64,000 bases of DNA from Nitratireductor thuwali (GCF_036621415.1 NZ_CP030941.1:558001-622000); one strand, 5' to 3'. Counted from the first letter of the stretch, positions 49,673 through 59,378 are shown. A program made the numbers and translations. The notes: generated by a model not told the origin, from the sequence alone.

Positions 49673-51394
49673 TCACTGGTAGGAGACCAGCAAAGCCTCA
49701 CTTTCATGGCCGAAATCCGGCTTCACGCCAAGTAGCGGCGCCGCTCGGCGAATGATATTGCCGGCCAGCGGCGCATTCGTCACACCGGACGTTGCCGAAG
49801 TGCCCGGCTTTTCCGGCTTCGGCTCGTCCAGAACCACGAACACAATATAATCGGGATTGTTCGCCGGAAAGCTGGCGATGAACGTATTGAAGCGCGTATC
49901 GTTCGAATAACGGCCGTTGACCACTTTTTCCGCGGTCCCGGTCTTTGTGCCGACATAGTAGCCCGGTACTTCCGCGCGTCGCCCAGAACCTTTTTCCGTA
50001 TTGTAGCGGAACAGGTAACGGACCTGCGCGCTCGTTTCCTCGGAAATCACCTGCTCGGCAATCGCATTCGCCTCTTCCTCGGTGCGCGGCAGGAAGGTTG
50101 GGGGAATGAGCTTTCCGCCGTTCAGCATTGCCGCCGCCGCCGTCGCGGTCTGCAGTGGGGTGGTGGCGACGCCATGGCCGAAGGAAATGGTAACGGAGTT
50201 GATCTTCTTCCATGTGGAAGGTTCGGTCGGGTGCGCCACTTCAGGCAGTTCCGTGGACATCCGATCGAGGAGGCCGATCCGCTTCAGGAACTCCCGGTGC
50301 CCCTCGATTCCCACCACATCGGCCATCTTGGCCGTTCCGATATTAGACGAGTAGATGAAGATTTCCGGCACGCTCAAAACGCGTCCCTTGCCGTGGAAAT
50401 CCCTGATGGTGAACCCGCCCATGCGCAACGGCCGCGACGCGTCGAACTTGTCATTGATGTCCACCAGGCCGGAATCGAGCGCCATCGACGTGGTGAAAAG
50501 CTTGAAGGTCGACCCCATCTCGAAGACGCCCGCCGACATGCGGTTGAGCCGGTCTTTCTCAAGCGCGTTGTAGGGATTGTTCGGATCGTAGTCGGGCAGC
50601 GAGACCATCGCGACGACCTCGCCGGTGCGTGCGTTGAGCACGACACCGCCAGCGGCAATCGCCTTGAACCGTTCCATCGCCTGGGTGAGTTCGTCCTGCA
50701 GGATATATTGCACCCTGAGGTCGAGCGATAACTGGACCGGCTCGAGCGTTCCCGGCGCGGCAAGCCCCAGCGCCTGCAGATCGGCGAGGCCCTGGTTGTC
50801 GACATATTTCTCGATACCTGCGATCCCCTTGTTGTCGACGTCGACCAGACCGAGGACATGGGAGACCGTCGAGCCGCCCGGATAGAAGCGGCGCTTTTCG
50901 GTGCGGAAGCCGAGGCCGGGCACGCCGAGCGCCAGGATTTCGCTCTGCTGGCGCGGCGAAAGCTGGCGCCGCAGCCACACGAAACCCGCATCGCTGCTCA
51001 GTCGGCGGTAGGTCTGCTCATATTCGAGATCGGGCAACACGGTGAGCAGTTTTTCGATCGCCTCGTCAACATCGACGATGCGGCGCGGCTCGGCAAAGAG
51101 CGAGGCAGTCTTGATGTCCGTCGCCAGCACCTCCCCGTTGCGGTCGACGAGGTCGGGGCGCGAGGCGGTCGGTCGGCTTTCCGGCAGGTTGACGACTTCG
51201 TCCTCGGCAAGTCCCAGCTGCACGAGACGCCCGCCGATTGCCGCGTAGATGCCGAACAGCACGGCCATGGCCATGAATACCCGGCTCTGCCCCCGCCCGC
51301 CGACGGCCTTTCGCGAGCCCTCCACCACGATTCCGCCGTTTCCAGCCCCGACGGCGGCTGCTCGCCGCATCTTCCACAGGCCCGGCAACGTCAT
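49673..51394 (-). CDS. ftsI: FtsI (PBP3), septal transpeptidase
   Basis: Class B penicillin-binding protein that cross-links septal peptidoglycan with FtsW. 573 residues: basic cytoplasmic N-terminus, one membrane helix (about 39-60), dimerisation domain, then the transpeptidase with STFK (S295 to K298), SSN (349-351) and KTG (484-486). All catalytic motifs are intact. Its start overlaps ftsL by 4 bases. Confidence 0.97.
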   Translation of the reverse strand: MTLPGLWKMRRAAAVGAGNGGIVVEGSRKAVGGRGQSRVFMAMAVLFGIYAAIGGRLVQLGLAEDEVVNLPESRPTASRPDLVDRNGEVLATDIKTASLFAEPRRIVDVDEAIEKLLTVLPDLEYEQTYRRLSSDAGFVWLRRQLSPRQQSEILALGVPGLGFRTEKRRFYPGGSTVSHVLGLVDVDNKGIAGIEKYVDNQGLADLQALGLAAPGTLEPVQLSLDLRVQYILQDELTQAMERFKAIAAGGVVLNARTGEVVAMVSLPDYDPNNPYNALEKDRLNRMSAGVFEMGSTFKLFTTSMALDSGLVDINDKFDASRPLRMGGFTIRDFHGKGRVLSVPEIFIYSSNIGTAKMADVVGIEGHREFLKRIGLLDRMSTELPEVAHPTEPSTWKKINSVTISFGHGVATTPLQTATAAAAMLNGGKLIPPTFLPRTEEEANAIAEQVISEETSAQVRYLFRYNTEKGSGRRAEVPGYYVGTKTGTAEKVVNGRYSNDTRFNTFIASFPANNPDYIVFVVLDEPKPEKPGTSATSGVTNAPLAGNIIRRAAPLLGVKPDFGHESEALLVSYQ

Positions 51395-51759
51395 TGCGCC
51401 ACTCCCCCAGTGATCGTTTCGTCCCGGAGCAGTTCCCCGATCTCGTCTCCCACCGGCGCATCAGCCGGCCTGAACGGCAGTTCGCGCAGCGCGTCGAACT
51501 CGGCTACCTGCCTGGGTTCGAGCGGCTTTAGCGCCAGTTCCGGCTCGTAGATGTCGGCCAGCTTCTGCAGGCGGCTCGGCTGCGTGAGCAGGCTCCAGTC
51601 GGCCTTCAGCAGATCAATGGCGTCTTTTTCGAGCTGGATTCGCGTTTCCAGCGCGCCGACCTCCTCCTGCAGAGCTTCGGATTCATGCTTCGTCATGTAA
51701 GTAAAGCCGGCCGCCGATATCATCGCCGCGATCAGGATAATGTCTGTGGTGCGAAACAC
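51391..51759 (-). CDS. ftsL: Cell division protein FtsL
   Basis: Small bitopic divisome protein of 122 residues. N-terminal membrane helix (IILIAAMISAAGFTYM), then a coiled coil (HESEALQEEVGALETRIQLEKDAIDLLKADWSLL) and LTQPSRLQKLADIY, the conserved FtsL end. It is recognised mainly by layout and position between rsmH and ftsI. Confidence 0.93.
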   Translation of the reverse strand: MFRTTDIILIAAMISAAGFTYMTKHESEALQEEVGALETRIQLEKDAIDLLKADWSLLTQPSRLQKLADIYEPELALKPLEPRQVAEFDALRELPFRPADAPVGDEIGELLRDETITGGVAQ

Positions 51760-51765
51760 GTCTTC

Positions 51766-52809
51766 CTACCTCGCCTTGCCGCCGGGTTGTCCGGCCACGC
51801 CGTCAGCCCCGATCACATTAAGTGCGGGGACCTCGAATATCCCGAAATCGGCTTCACCCGCGGGCGCATCTAGGCGCACCGCGGAGCGCAGCGTCGCCGA
51901 CCGAGCTCTCGGGTTGCCGGCGATCTCTGCCTCCCCCGCCGAAACCGGCTTGGCCGGCTTGCCGAAACGAGCCGCAGGGCCGGCCACTTCCGGAAGGTGG
52001 CGTGAGCCGGTCGCGGCGCCTGATCGGGCGGCGAGAAAACGCTTCACGATCCGGTCCTCCAGCGAGTGGAAGGTGACCACCGCCAGAACGCCGCCCGGAC
52101 GCAGGATACGCTCGGCCGCGAAAAGCCCGCGGGCGAGTTCTCCAAGCTCGTCGTTCACGAAGATCCGCAACCCCTGGAAGACACGGGTCGCCGGATGAAT
52201 CTTGTCGGTCGGCTTGCGGCCGATCGTCCGCTCGACCAGCCGGGCCAGATCACCCGTGGTCGCGAAAGGCCGCTCAGCGCGTCTTTTCTCGATGGCGCGT
52301 GCGATGCGGCCGGCATGCCGCTCTTCGCCCAGCAGCCCGAATATGCGCGTGAGATCGCCCACCTTCAGGCGGTTGACCACATCGGCAGCGCTCGGCCCCT
52401 CCTGTCCCATGCGCATGTCCAGGGGACCGTCCTGCCGGAAGGAGAAGCCGCGCTCGGCCTGGTCGAGTTGCATCGACGAGACCCCGATATCCAGCACGAC
52501 GCCGTCGACGGCCTCGCCGGCGATGGCGTCCACCTCCGAAAAGCGTCCACGCACCAGCACCAGCCGCCCGGCGGATTCGCGGACCAGATCCTGCCCGCTG
52601 GCGATCGCATCCGGATCGCGATCGATGGCCAGCACATCGGCACCCGCCGTCAGCAGGGCCCGCGTATAACCGCCCGCGCCGAAGGTGCCGTCGACGATGC
52701 GCTTGCCGGGCGCCGGGTCGAGCACCGCCAGCACCGCATCGAGAAGGACCGGAATGTGGCGGGCCGGTCCGCCACCGGACGTGCTTTCGCCGCCGGGGCC
52801 CGCCATCAT
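51766..52809 (-). CDS. rsmH: 16S rRNA (cytosine(1402)-N4)-methyltransferase
   Basis: SAM-dependent methylation of C1402 in 16S rRNA. 347 residues: [36 protein letters not shown] (SAM motif I), [38 protein letters not shown], and [20 protein letters not shown], all typical of MraW. ATG 52809 overlaps the mraZ stop by 4 bases; a second ATG directly follows. Confidence 0.97.
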   Translation of the reverse strand: MMAGPGGESTSGGGPARHIPVLLDAVLAVLDPAPGKRIVDGTFGAGGYTRALLTAGADVLAIDRDPDAIASGQDLVRESAGRLVLVRGRFSEVDAIAGEAVDGVVLDIGVSSMQLDQAERGFSFRQDGPLDMRMGQEGPSAADVVNRLKVGDLTRIFGLLGEERHAGRIARAIEKRRAERPFATTGDLARLVERTIGRKPTDKIHPATRVFQGLRIFVNDELGELARGLFAAERILRPGGVLAVVTFHSLEDRIVKRFLAARSGAATGSRHLPEVAGPAARFGKPAKPVSAGEAEIAGNPRARSATLRSAVRLDAPAGEADFGIFEVPALNVIGADGVAGQPGGKAR

Positions 52810-53270
52810 TCCGTGCTTCCGGCAGCAGCCCCGGAGGCCCGTTGCCGCAATTTCAGAAGCCGTTCGCGCACCTGCGCGCCATGCGCCTTGAGACGCTCCG
52901 GCTCCCACATCTGAAAGAAAAGACCACGACCGACAAAGGCTACTTCCGTCGTAATGCCTGTATGCTCGCGGATGAAGTCGCTTACCGTAATGCGACCGTC
53001 CTGGTCGAGTTTCATGAACGCTCCGTCGCCATGCACGAAAAAGGACATGTCGTCCGCCGTCTGCAGGAACGGATCCTCGTTCGCCATCCGGCTTTCGTAA
53101 CGCTCCAGGAGATCGGTCCCGCCTACATCCATCGCAGGAACGTCCAGCGCGCGCAGCCCATAGAGCTCGCCGAAGCCCCGTTTCTGCACGACCGATCGGA
53201 AGTGTCCGGGCACCGAGACCCGCCCCTTCGCATCGATCCTGTTGATCGCACTGGATAAGAACCGATCCAT
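52806..53270 (-). CDS. mraZ: MraZ, dcw-cluster transcriptional regulator
   Basis: AbrB-like DNA-binding protein that represses its own operon in E. coli. 154 residues with two MraZ half-domains: [23 protein letters not shown] and [21 protein letters not shown], each with the DxKGR/DxxGR core. First gene of the cluster. The expected binding site is seen about 185 bases upstream of its start. Confidence 0.96.
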   Translation of the reverse strand: MDRFLSSAINRIDAKGRVSVPGHFRSVVQKRGFGELYGLRALDVPAMDVGGTDLLERYESRMANEDPFLQTADDMSFFVHGDGAFMKLDQDGRITVSDFIREHTGITTEVAFVGRGLFFQMWEPERLKAHGAQVRERLLKLRQRASGAAAGSTE

Positions 53271-53453
53271 CGTTCGATGTGGCCACGACTGGCGTTCGCC
53301 TCTTTCTGAATGGCTCGACCGGCATGCGGCTCAGCTCCATGTCGGCTTCCCGACCCCTCGAAAATAGACGCAATACGCCTTGGCACCCCGCCCCGAAGGA
53401 CCGGCTGCGCGACCCGCAAACTCCTTGCTGAAACTATAACCTGATTGATTTGA

Positions 53454-53488
53454 TGGGATAACATGGGGCATCATGGGCGTCAACGGGA
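53454..53488 (-). promoter_or_regulatory. dcw-cluster promoter overlapped by MraZ boxes
   Basis: On the minus strand, TTGACG (53478-53483), a 17-base spacer and TATCCC (53455-53460) make a promoter starting near 53448. On the plus strand the same bases contain TGGGA (53454), TGGGG (53464), TGGGC (53474) and CGGGA (53484): four TGGGN-type repeats with exact 5-base gaps, the arrangement known for MraZ operators. The repeats cover both the -10 and the -35, so binding would block transcription. The leader to mraZ is then about 178 bases and holds no convincing gene. Confidence 0.8.
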
Positions 53489-53664
53489 ATGATAGACACA
53501 AACGCCTGCGAAACCCGCGTTCCGGGCACCGCCGCACCCCGTTTATCGGTCATTAAGGCTAATGAAGGGTTGACGCGCCCAACGGGCTCGCGCGTGCAGG
53601 CGACGGCATGATTGCCGGCGTCGTATATCCGACGCCGGACTACATCTCATCGTTCCGGAAAATT

Positions 53665-54120
53665 GCCAGCCGGTCTGTAAGCCGGGTTCTGTATGGCTGC
53701 AGCGGCAAGCGCTGCAACGTGGCGACCATTCCTCTGGGACCGGTGTCGCCACCGGCCTCAAGCGACCTACCCGAACGGCAGGGCCGAAAACAGCCCTCGA
53801 AGGTTGCCCTTCGCACCGTTCCTATTCGGTCTTGCTCCCGGTGGGGTTTACCGTGCCGCCCCTGTTGCCAGGCGCGCGGTGGGCTTTTACCCCACCCTTT
53901 CACCCTTACCCCGCGGTATTTCGGTCCGGCCCCTTGCATCCAGGGTAGCGCCGGACATGTCCGGTGGACCGAAATACAGGCGGGGCGGTTTGCTTTCTGT
54001 GGCACTTTCCCTGGGGTTGCCCCCGCCGGGTGTTACCCGGCACCGTGTTTTCGTGGAGCCCGGACTTTCCTCACGCACCGCCTTTCGGCATTGGAGCGTG
54101 CGGCCGCCCGACCGGCTGGA
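53665..54120 (-). ncRNA. rnpB: RNase P RNA
   Basis: Catalytic RNA that matures tRNA 5' ends. The 3' segment ACAGAACCCGGCTTACAG (near 53674-53692, minus strand) is the near-universal end of RNase P RNA, and the 5' AGCCGGT (54117-54111) pairs with the 3' ACCGGCT (53674-53668) to close helix P1. The 5' GGTCGGGCGGCCGC and the internal GGGGTAAGGGTG-like segment are typical bacterial type A features. Ends are inferred from helix P1 and the promoter. Confidence 0.95.
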
Positions 54121-54125
54121 GCTCC

Positions 54126-54155
54126 GTATAAAGGGATTCCGGGTGCAAAATGCAA
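54126..54155 (-). promoter_or_regulatory. rnpB promoter
   Basis: On the minus strand, TTGCAT (54150-54155), an 18-base spacer and TTATAC (54126-54131) precede the start of RNase P RNA by 6-8 bases. It lies in the short gap after the transglycosylase gene. Confidence 0.7.
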
Positions 54156-54167
54156 ACCCTTTCGTGC

Positions 54168-54857
54168 TTATCCGCGCCCGAGAATCCGCTGCACCTTGGC
54201 GCAATAGGCCGAAGAGACGGGATTCATGCGCTTGGCGCCGTGTCCGGCATTGTACCGCAGGATCGCCCCGCAGGTATTGCCGCCGCCGAGCTGATAGGCC
54301 TTCGCCAGATATTTCATGCCGTACCGGATGTTGACCTCCGGATCGTAAAGGCCCTTGGCCGATCCGCTATAACCCATGCCGCGGGCCGTGGAAGGCTTGA
54401 TTTGCATCAGGCCAATCTCGCCGGCCCGGCCGCGCGCGGAGGGACGGTAGTTGCTTTCGACGCTGATAACGGCGTGAGCAAGCGATACCGGCACGCCATA
54501 TTGCGCTGCATAGCGCGAAATGATCGAGTGGTAAGGGCGGAAGCCGGACTTGGAGGAGGATTTGCCTGACAGCTTGGCCTGGGAAGGCGCGCGAACAGAG
54601 GAGGTGGTGGTAGGATCGATACCGGCGGCCTCGGCCTTGGCTTCGGCTGATGCTTTCGCCGCCTGCGGCCCCGTTTCGCTGGGACGGCCGCGCAGCACCT
54701 TCTTCAGAAGGTCACCGAATGTCTCTTCGGAACCATCGGCCGCAATCTTCGTTGTTGCGGCGGCGCCGGCCGCTTCGCCGTCCTTCGCATATGCATGAGA
54801 TCCAATAGTCACGGTCCCGGCAGCAAGCGCTGCCGCGATTAATAGCTTGATGTTCAT
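54168..54857 (-). CDS. Lytic transglycosylase (SLT domain)
   Basis: Periplasmic enzyme that cleaves the glycan strands of peptidoglycan. 229 residues: signal peptide (MNIKLLIAAALAAGTVTIGSHAYA), a disordered Ala/Ser-rich linker, then the SLT fold with catalytic Glu in HAVISVESNYRPSARG, GLMQIKPSTARGMGY, and LRYNAGHGAKRM. The frame is open to 54983; ATG 54857 carries the signal peptide. The next downstream element is rnpB, 48 bases on. Confidence 0.9.
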   Translation of the reverse strand: MNIKLLIAAALAAGTVTIGSHAYAKDGEAAGAAATTKIAADGSEETFGDLLKKVLRGRPSETGPQAAKASAEAKAEAAGIDPTTTSSVRAPSQAKLSGKSSSKSGFRPYHSIISRYAAQYGVPVSLAHAVISVESNYRPSARGRAGEIGLMQIKPSTARGMGYSGSAKGLYDPEVNIRYGMKYLAKAYQLGGGNTCGAILRYNAGHGAKRMNPVSSAYCAKVQRILGRG

Positions 54858-55019
54858 CGTTACCTGTCTTCGTTTCGCCTGCGCAGCGCACAGGGATTGC
54901 ACTGTGAAGCGGGAAAACTCCCACCTCTGCCCGGAGCCGCGTGTTGCAGGGCAAAGTGCGCAAAGAACGGCCACGCCGTTCAAAAATCATAACCTATTGA
55001 AACACTTGCTCGGGAAAGT

Positions 55020-55790
55020 TCACGAGACTTCATTATCGGCCGGCAGCAGGGCCAGCAGTTGCAACAACGTATCGCGGGTCGACCGGTCGGCGATCCCGTC
55101 GATGCGGGCCGGCCGGAAATGGCGCTGGAACGCAGCCACGACAACCTCGGTTTGCGCGTCGTAAACTCCGGTTATTTCAATGCCGTAGCCGTAGTAGGCC
55201 AGCATTGATTGCAGCTTCTCGACGCTCTCGCCCTTTACGCCTACGTCAAGTACCGTCCCATCCGCCAGCGGCGCCGGTTCCACATAGAGCCCGACATCCT
55301 TTTCGGCCAAATCCCGCCAGGGGAATTTCTCGCCCGGATCGATCTTGCGGCCTGGTGCCACATCGGAATGCGCCAGCACCCGCTCGGGCCGGATGCCCCG
55401 GCGGCCGCCGATATCCCGACACAATTCGATCACCGCCTCGATCTGCCGCGCGGGAAAGTCCGGATAGCCGAATCCATGGCCGCCATTGGCTATCTCGATG
55501 CCAATGGAAAAGGAATTGACGTCGGCGGCCCCGTTCCAGGAGCCCTTGCCCGCATGCCAGGCGCGGGCATCCTCGCGCACCATCTGGACCACCCGCCCGT
55601 CCTCGTGGACGAGATAATGGGAAGAGACCTGGCTGGCGGGGTCGCAAAGCCAGCGTTCGGCCGCCTCCCCGCTTTCCATGCCCGTGTAATGAAGGACGAT
55701 CGCATCGGGAATGAGGCCGTCGCGCCGTTGGCCGAAATTCGGCGAAACCCGCACCTCCGCCGCCGGATAGTCGGCCACAAAGCCGCTCAT
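55020..55790 (-). CDS. N-acetylmuramoyl-L-alanine amidase (AmpD/AmiD type) with peptidoglycan-binding domain
   Basis: A 256-residue zinc amidase that removes stem peptides from muropeptides. Amidase_2 domain: IVLHYTGM (zinc His), SSHYLVHEDGRVVQMVREDARAWHAGKGSW, and AHSDVAPGRKIDPGEKFPW (zinc His and Asp). C-terminal PG_binding_1 domain: VDVGVKGESVEKLQSMLAYYGYG-like repeat near residues 180-245. No signal peptide is evident, favouring an AmpD-like cytoplasmic recycling role. Overlaps the J-protein gene by 4 bases. Confidence 0.9.
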   Translation of the reverse strand: MSGFVADYPAAEVRVSPNFGQRRDGLIPDAIVLHYTGMESGEAAERWLCDPASQVSSHYLVHEDGRVVQMVREDARAWHAGKGSWNGAADVNSFSIGIEIANGGHGFGYPDFPARQIEAVIELCRDIGGRRGIRPERVLAHSDVAPGRKIDPGEKFPWRDLAEKDVGLYVEPAPLADGTVLDVGVKGESVEKLQSMLAYYGYGIEITGVYDAQTEVVVAAFQRHFRPARIDGIADRSTRDTLLQLLALLPADNEVS

Positions 55791-56497
55791 ACGGCCCGCC
55801 GGCTCATCTCGATCTGCTCATAGGCCGTGTTGAGGGCGGCCAGGCGGCTGTTGGCGATGGCGATGAACTCTTCGGGAACGCCTCTTGCGATCAGCCGGTC
55901 CGGATGACTGTCCGCCACCAGCCGGCGGTACTGGCGCTTGATGTCGCTGAAAGGCGCGTCAGGGCCCACCCCCAGAAGAATGTAGGGATCGGCATCGCCG
56001 CCGACGACATGCCGCGCCTTGATACGGGCGAAGTGCGCTTCGCTGATGGCGAATATCTCTGCAACGCGCTGCAGGAACGACAGCTCACGCTCGTGGACGA
56101 CACCGTCGGCCTTGGCGATATGAAACAGCCCGTCGAGAATGTCCTCAAGCATCGCGCAATTGGGCTTTCCAGATCCGCACAGGCCGGCCATCTGCCGGGC
56201 GTAGGCCTCGAAGCCCGCAACATCCCGCTGGGCCAGGTCGTAGAGGCGAGCGACGTTGCGCATCTCCTCGCTGGGCACCGCGAATATCTCGTGAAAGGCG
56301 CGCACTTCGTCCACCGTTACGACGCCGTCGGCCTTGGCCATTTTTGCCGATAGCGCGATCAGCGCGATGGAGAAAGCAACCTTGCGCCGCAATACGGGGT
56401 CGCCCTCGAAAGCCGACCGAACAGCCTCGACGATCGCACTCAGCACGCTGCCGGAAGCGCGAGCGACGAAGTCGGAGATTCGCACAAAAATTGTCAT
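55787..56497 (-). CDS. DjlA-like J-domain protein with TerB domain
   Basis: A 236-residue DnaK co-chaperone. The middle (KVAFSIALIALSAKMAKADGVVTVDEVRAFHEIF... HIAKADGVVHERELSFLQRVA) is a TerB-like helical domain. The C-terminal J domain (DPYILLGVGPDAPFSDIKRQYRRLVADSHPDRLIARG) keeps the essential HPD motif. The N-terminus has a weak hydrophobic stretch, not a clear anchor. Its stop overlaps the start of the amidase gene, so the two are coupled. Confidence 0.88.
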   Translation of the reverse strand: MTIFVRISDFVARASGSVLSAIVEAVRSAFEGDPVLRRKVAFSIALIALSAKMAKADGVVTVDEVRAFHEIFAVPSEEMRNVARLYDLAQRDVAGFEAYARQMAGLCGSGKPNCAMLEDILDGLFHIAKADGVVHERELSFLQRVAEIFAISEAHFARIKARHVVGGDADPYILLGVGPDAPFSDIKRQYRRLVADSHPDRLIARGVPEEFIAIANSRLAALNTAYEQIEMSRRAV

Positions 56498-56592
56498 AGT
56501 GCGAAGTTCTTAAAGCGATTTGGCCGAGATTTCGAGGTCGCTTTTTCACTTCATCCGCAGTTCGGCGAAATTCGCTGCTCCCGGGGCGCTCC

Positions 56593-56629
56593 AAAAAGGT
56601 GGGAGAAGCCTGGTTCCATAGCTTCTCCC
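56593..56629 (-). terminator. Rho-independent terminator of the small lipoprotein gene
   Basis: On the minus strand, GGGAGAAGC/GCTTCTCCC (56621-56629 and 56601-56609) with an 11-base loop is followed 3 bases later by TTTTT (complement of 56593-56597). It lies 12 bases after the lipoprotein stop. Confidence 0.85.
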
Positions 56630-56641
56630 ATCGGGCACCGT

Positions 56642-56833
56642 CTACTCTGCGGGCTGCACCGGTTCAGCCGCATTGGGGTCATCAGGTTCGATGCCTTGGG
56701 TCGTCTCGTCGTCCAACGGCTGTTCCTCGGTTGCCGGCTCGACGCCCTGCGTCGTGGTATCGTCGGTGTCGCTGCAGGCGGCCAGGCCGAGCAGCGCCGT
56801 GGCAGATACGAGACTGGTGAGAACCTTTTTCAT
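56642..56833 (-). CDS. Small acidic lipoprotein with internal repeat
   Basis: A 63-residue secreted lipoprotein: signal peptide with lipobox LGLAAC (Cys about residue 20), then a strongly acidic tail with two copies of a TTQG[VI]EP unit (TDDTTTQGVEPATEEQPL and DDETTQGIEPDDPNAAEP). A GGAGGCAGGAA ribosome site precedes ATG 56833, and it has its own terminator, so it is probably a real, separately transcribed gene. No function known. Confidence 0.75.
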   Translation of the reverse strand: MKKVLTSLVSATALLGLAACSDTDDTTTQGVEPATEEQPLDDETTQGIEPDDPNAAEPVQPAE

Positions 56834-56945
56834 TTCCTGCCTCCGTTGAGTAAAACCGCCCCACTGGGCAGCCGATGCGGAAATGCACTCACCCGGCGCC
56901 AGGTTTCCTCACATTGGATGACGAAAGGTTACATGGCCAGAGCGG

Positions 56946-57479
56946 CTATAGCGAGGTTGCGCTGCGGGCCGCCTGATCGTACTGGCCGGAGATCGTCCGC
57001 ATCATCGCGGCGATGCCCGACAGCGCGTCCTCGTCGAGGTTGAGCCGCTTCATGGAATCGACCAGCAGCGTCTCGCGTACCTGGTGATAGCGGTGGCAGG
57101 CGTCGAGCCCCTTGCGGGTAGCCTTCACCGTCTTTTCCTTGCCCCGCTTGGACGATGCGACCAGTCCCAGCGCATCGAGCTTCTTGATCGCATAGGTGAC
57201 CACATGCGTGTCCTCGATGTTGAACAGCATGCAAAGTTCCGACAGCGTCTTTTCGCGGTTGCGATGGGCTACGGCATGAAGGAGATGGACGGCGATCGGC
57301 TGCAGCCCCGGCACGCCGGCCGCCGCCATGCAGCGCACCATCCAGCGCTCGAAGGAGTGGTGCATGAGCGTCATTGCGAACTCGATCTCCGAAAGCGCCG
57401 GCATGGCGCCGGCCGCCAGATGCGATGCGGTGACCACCGGGCCGATGCCATGGTCGGTCTTTTGCGCCCTGTCGCTCAT
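56946..57479 (-). CDS. MarR-like winged-helix transcriptional regulator
   Basis: A 177-residue regulator with a MarR-type fold: AVAHRNREKTLSELCMLFNIEDTHVVTYAIKKLDALGLVASSKRGKEKTVKATRKG is the winged helix-turn-helix. The start ATG lies 2 bases after the dctM stop with a GAGGTGAGA ribosome site, so it belongs to the TRAP operon. It probably controls that operon and the divergent oxoprolinase gene through the inverted repeat at 60494-60520; this is inference. Confidence 0.82.
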   Translation of the reverse strand: MSDRAQKTDHGIGPVVTASHLAAGAMPALSEIEFAMTLMHHSFERWMVRCMAAAGVPGLQPIAVHLLHAVAHRNREKTLSELCMLFNIEDTHVVTYAIKKLDALGLVASSKRGKEKTVKATRKGLDACHRYHQVRETLLVDSMKRLNLDEDALSGIAAMMRTISGQYDQAARSATSL

Positions 57480-57481
57480 TC

Positions 57482-58786
57482 TCACCTCGCCAGCATCGTT
57501 TGCGGCAGCCACAGCGCCAGTTGAGGAAACGCCACGATCAGCCCCACGGCCACGATCATCAGGCAAAAGAACGGCAGCGTCATCTGGGCCACCCTGAGGA
57601 TGTTGTGGCCGGTCAGTCCCTGCAGGACAAAGAGGTTGAAGCCCACGGGGGGCGTGATCTGGCTCATCTCCACCACCAGGACGAGATAGATGCCGAACCA
57701 TATGATGTCGAGACCCGCCGCCTCGATCATCGGCAGGATCACGGAGGTGGTCAAAACGACGATGGAGATGCCGTCGAGAAAACAGCCTAGAACGGCGAAG
57801 AACAATGTCAACGCAGCCAGCAGCGCGAAGGGCGAAAGCTCGAGGCTGCCGATATAGGCCGCCAGTTCGCGCGGGATGCCCGTATATCCCATGGCCACGG
57901 TCAGCACCGCGGCGCCCGCGAGTATCAGAACGATCATGCAGGACGTGCGCGTTGCCTGCCGCAGCGCGTCGACGAAGCTCGCGCGGTTGAGGGTGCCGGT
58001 GAAGCCGGACAGCGCGAGGGAGAGCACCACGCCCACCACGGCCGCCTCGGTCGGCGAAGCGAACCCGCCATAGATGGACCCGATAACCCCGGCGATCAGC
58101 GCGATGATCGGAAAGAGCCGCCGCGTCTGCCAGAGGCGCTGAAGGTAGGGCACGCGTGGGTCGGGCTCCGGCATGCGGCCGCGGTTGAGCAGCGACCAGA
58201 TTACCGTATAGCCCATGAACAGAAAGGCCAGCATCACACCCGGCACCACGCCCGCAATGAACAGCCGGGCGATCGACTGCTCGGTGGCTGCGCCATAGAC
58301 GATCAGGATGATGGACGGTGGGATCAGCAGCCCGAGCGTGCCGGAGCCCGCCAGCGTGCCGATCGCCATCTTCTCGTCATAGCCGCGCCGCCTCAGTTCC
58401 GGCAGCGACATGCGCCCGATGGTGGCCGTCGTGGCCGCCGAAGAGCCGGAAACAGCCGCGAAGATGGCGCAGCCGAGAATGTTCACATGCAGGAGCCGGC
58501 CGGGCATGTGCCGCATCCATGGCGCCAGCCCTGTGAACATGTCCTCGGCCAGCCGCGTGCGAAACAGTATCTCGCCCATCCAGATGAACATGGGGAGTGC
58601 CGCCAGATCCCAGGAATTGACCGCGCCCCAGACCGTCGTCGCCATGACCGCGCCGGGCGGCGCGGAGACCATGAGGAAAATCGTCGCCAGCCCCACCGCG
58701 GTAAGGGCCAGAGCCACCCACAGCCCCGCCGCCAGCAGCAGGAGAACGAAAACGCCGAGCAGAAGGGAAGACGTCGCCAGGTCCAT
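57482..58786 (-). CDS. dctM: TRAP transporter large permease (DctM)
   Basis: A 434-residue membrane protein of the TRAP family: WVALALTAVGLATIFLMVSAPPGAVMATTVWGAVNSWDLAALPMFIWMGEIL at the N-terminus, GSSAATTATIGRMSLPELRRRGYDEKMAIGTLAGSGTLGLLIPPSIILIVYG in the middle, and TPPVGFNLFVLQGLTGHNI near the end, which are typical DctM signatures. Its start overlaps the dctQ stop by one base. Confidence 0.93.
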   Translation of the reverse strand: MDLATSSLLLGVFVLLLLAAGLWVALALTAVGLATIFLMVSAPPGAVMATTVWGAVNSWDLAALPMFIWMGEILFRTRLAEDMFTGLAPWMRHMPGRLLHVNILGCAIFAAVSGSSAATTATIGRMSLPELRRRGYDEKMAIGTLAGSGTLGLLIPPSIILIVYGAATEQSIARLFIAGVVPGVMLAFLFMGYTVIWSLLNRGRMPEPDPRVPYLQRLWQTRRLFPIIALIAGVIGSIYGGFASPTEAAVVGVVLSLALSGFTGTLNRASFVDALRQATRTSCMIVLILAGAAVLTVAMGYTGIPRELAAYIGSLELSPFALLAALTLFFAVLGCFLDGISIVVLTTSVILPMIEAAGLDIIWFGIYLVLVVEMSQITPPVGFNLFVLQGLTGHNILRVAQMTLPFFCLMIVAVGLIVAFPQLALWLPQTMLAR

Positions 58787-59340
58787 CAGACCACCTCCCT
58801 CTCGTCGCCACGGTCCGAAGCGAGATAGGACGGCGTTCCGCCGGTGACCGCCGCGGCGAAGTCATCGACCAGTGAAAGCGTGAAAATAGCCGCGCCCACC
58901 GCCATCGCGCCCTGCGGTATCCATAGCGGAATGGCAATGATGCCGTAGGAGAGCTCATTATAGCGAACGCTGTCGAGCGCCAGAAGCGCGACATACCAGG
59001 CGAACAGACCGGCAATCGCCGTCGCCACCGCCAGCACCGCCACTTCCACGACATGGCGCAAGCCCGGAGGCAGCGGAGAGATCGCCAGCGTCACCCTGAT
59101 ATGGGTGCCCGCCCGAAACGAGCCAGCGAGCGCCAGGAACGAAGCGGCTACCAGCAGGAAACCCGCGATTTCTGCCAGCGAGGGAACCAGGAATCCGTAC
59201 GGCCTGTTGCCTGCCATCACCAGCAGCGTGTCGAACACACGGCCCGCCACCTGGGCGAATACGAGGATAGCGGTGGCCGCAAGCGCCGTCATGGCAAGCC
59301 ATTCGGACGCGGCATAAAGGCCGTTCAGGAAAGATCGCAT
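58786..59340 (-). CDS. dctQ: TRAP transporter small permease (DctQ)
   Basis: A 184-residue protein with four membrane segments (SEWLAMTALAATAILVFAQVAGRVF; PSLAEIAGFLLVAASFLALAGSFRAGTHIRV; VAVLAVATAIAGLFAWYVALLAL; IPLWIPQGAMAVGAAIFTLSL), the DctQ layout. ATG 59340 with AAGGTGG upstream is preferred to 59367. Coupled to dctM. Confidence 0.9.
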   Translation of the reverse strand: MRSFLNGLYAASEWLAMTALAATAILVFAQVAGRVFDTLLVMAGNRPYGFLVPSLAEIAGFLLVAASFLALAGSFRAGTHIRVTLAISPLPPGLRHVVEVAVLAVATAIAGLFAWYVALLALDSVRYNELSYGIIAIPLWIPQGAMAVGAAIFTLSLVDDFAAAVTGGTPSYLASDRGDEREVV

Positions 59341-59378
59341 GTCGAACCACCTTGTTGAAGCCGGCAAAGCCGCGATGA

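Noticed and set aside
53331..53537. Short minus-strand frame in the mraZ leader
   Set aside because: It begins upstream of the likely transcript start, has no ribosome site and no recognisable sequence.
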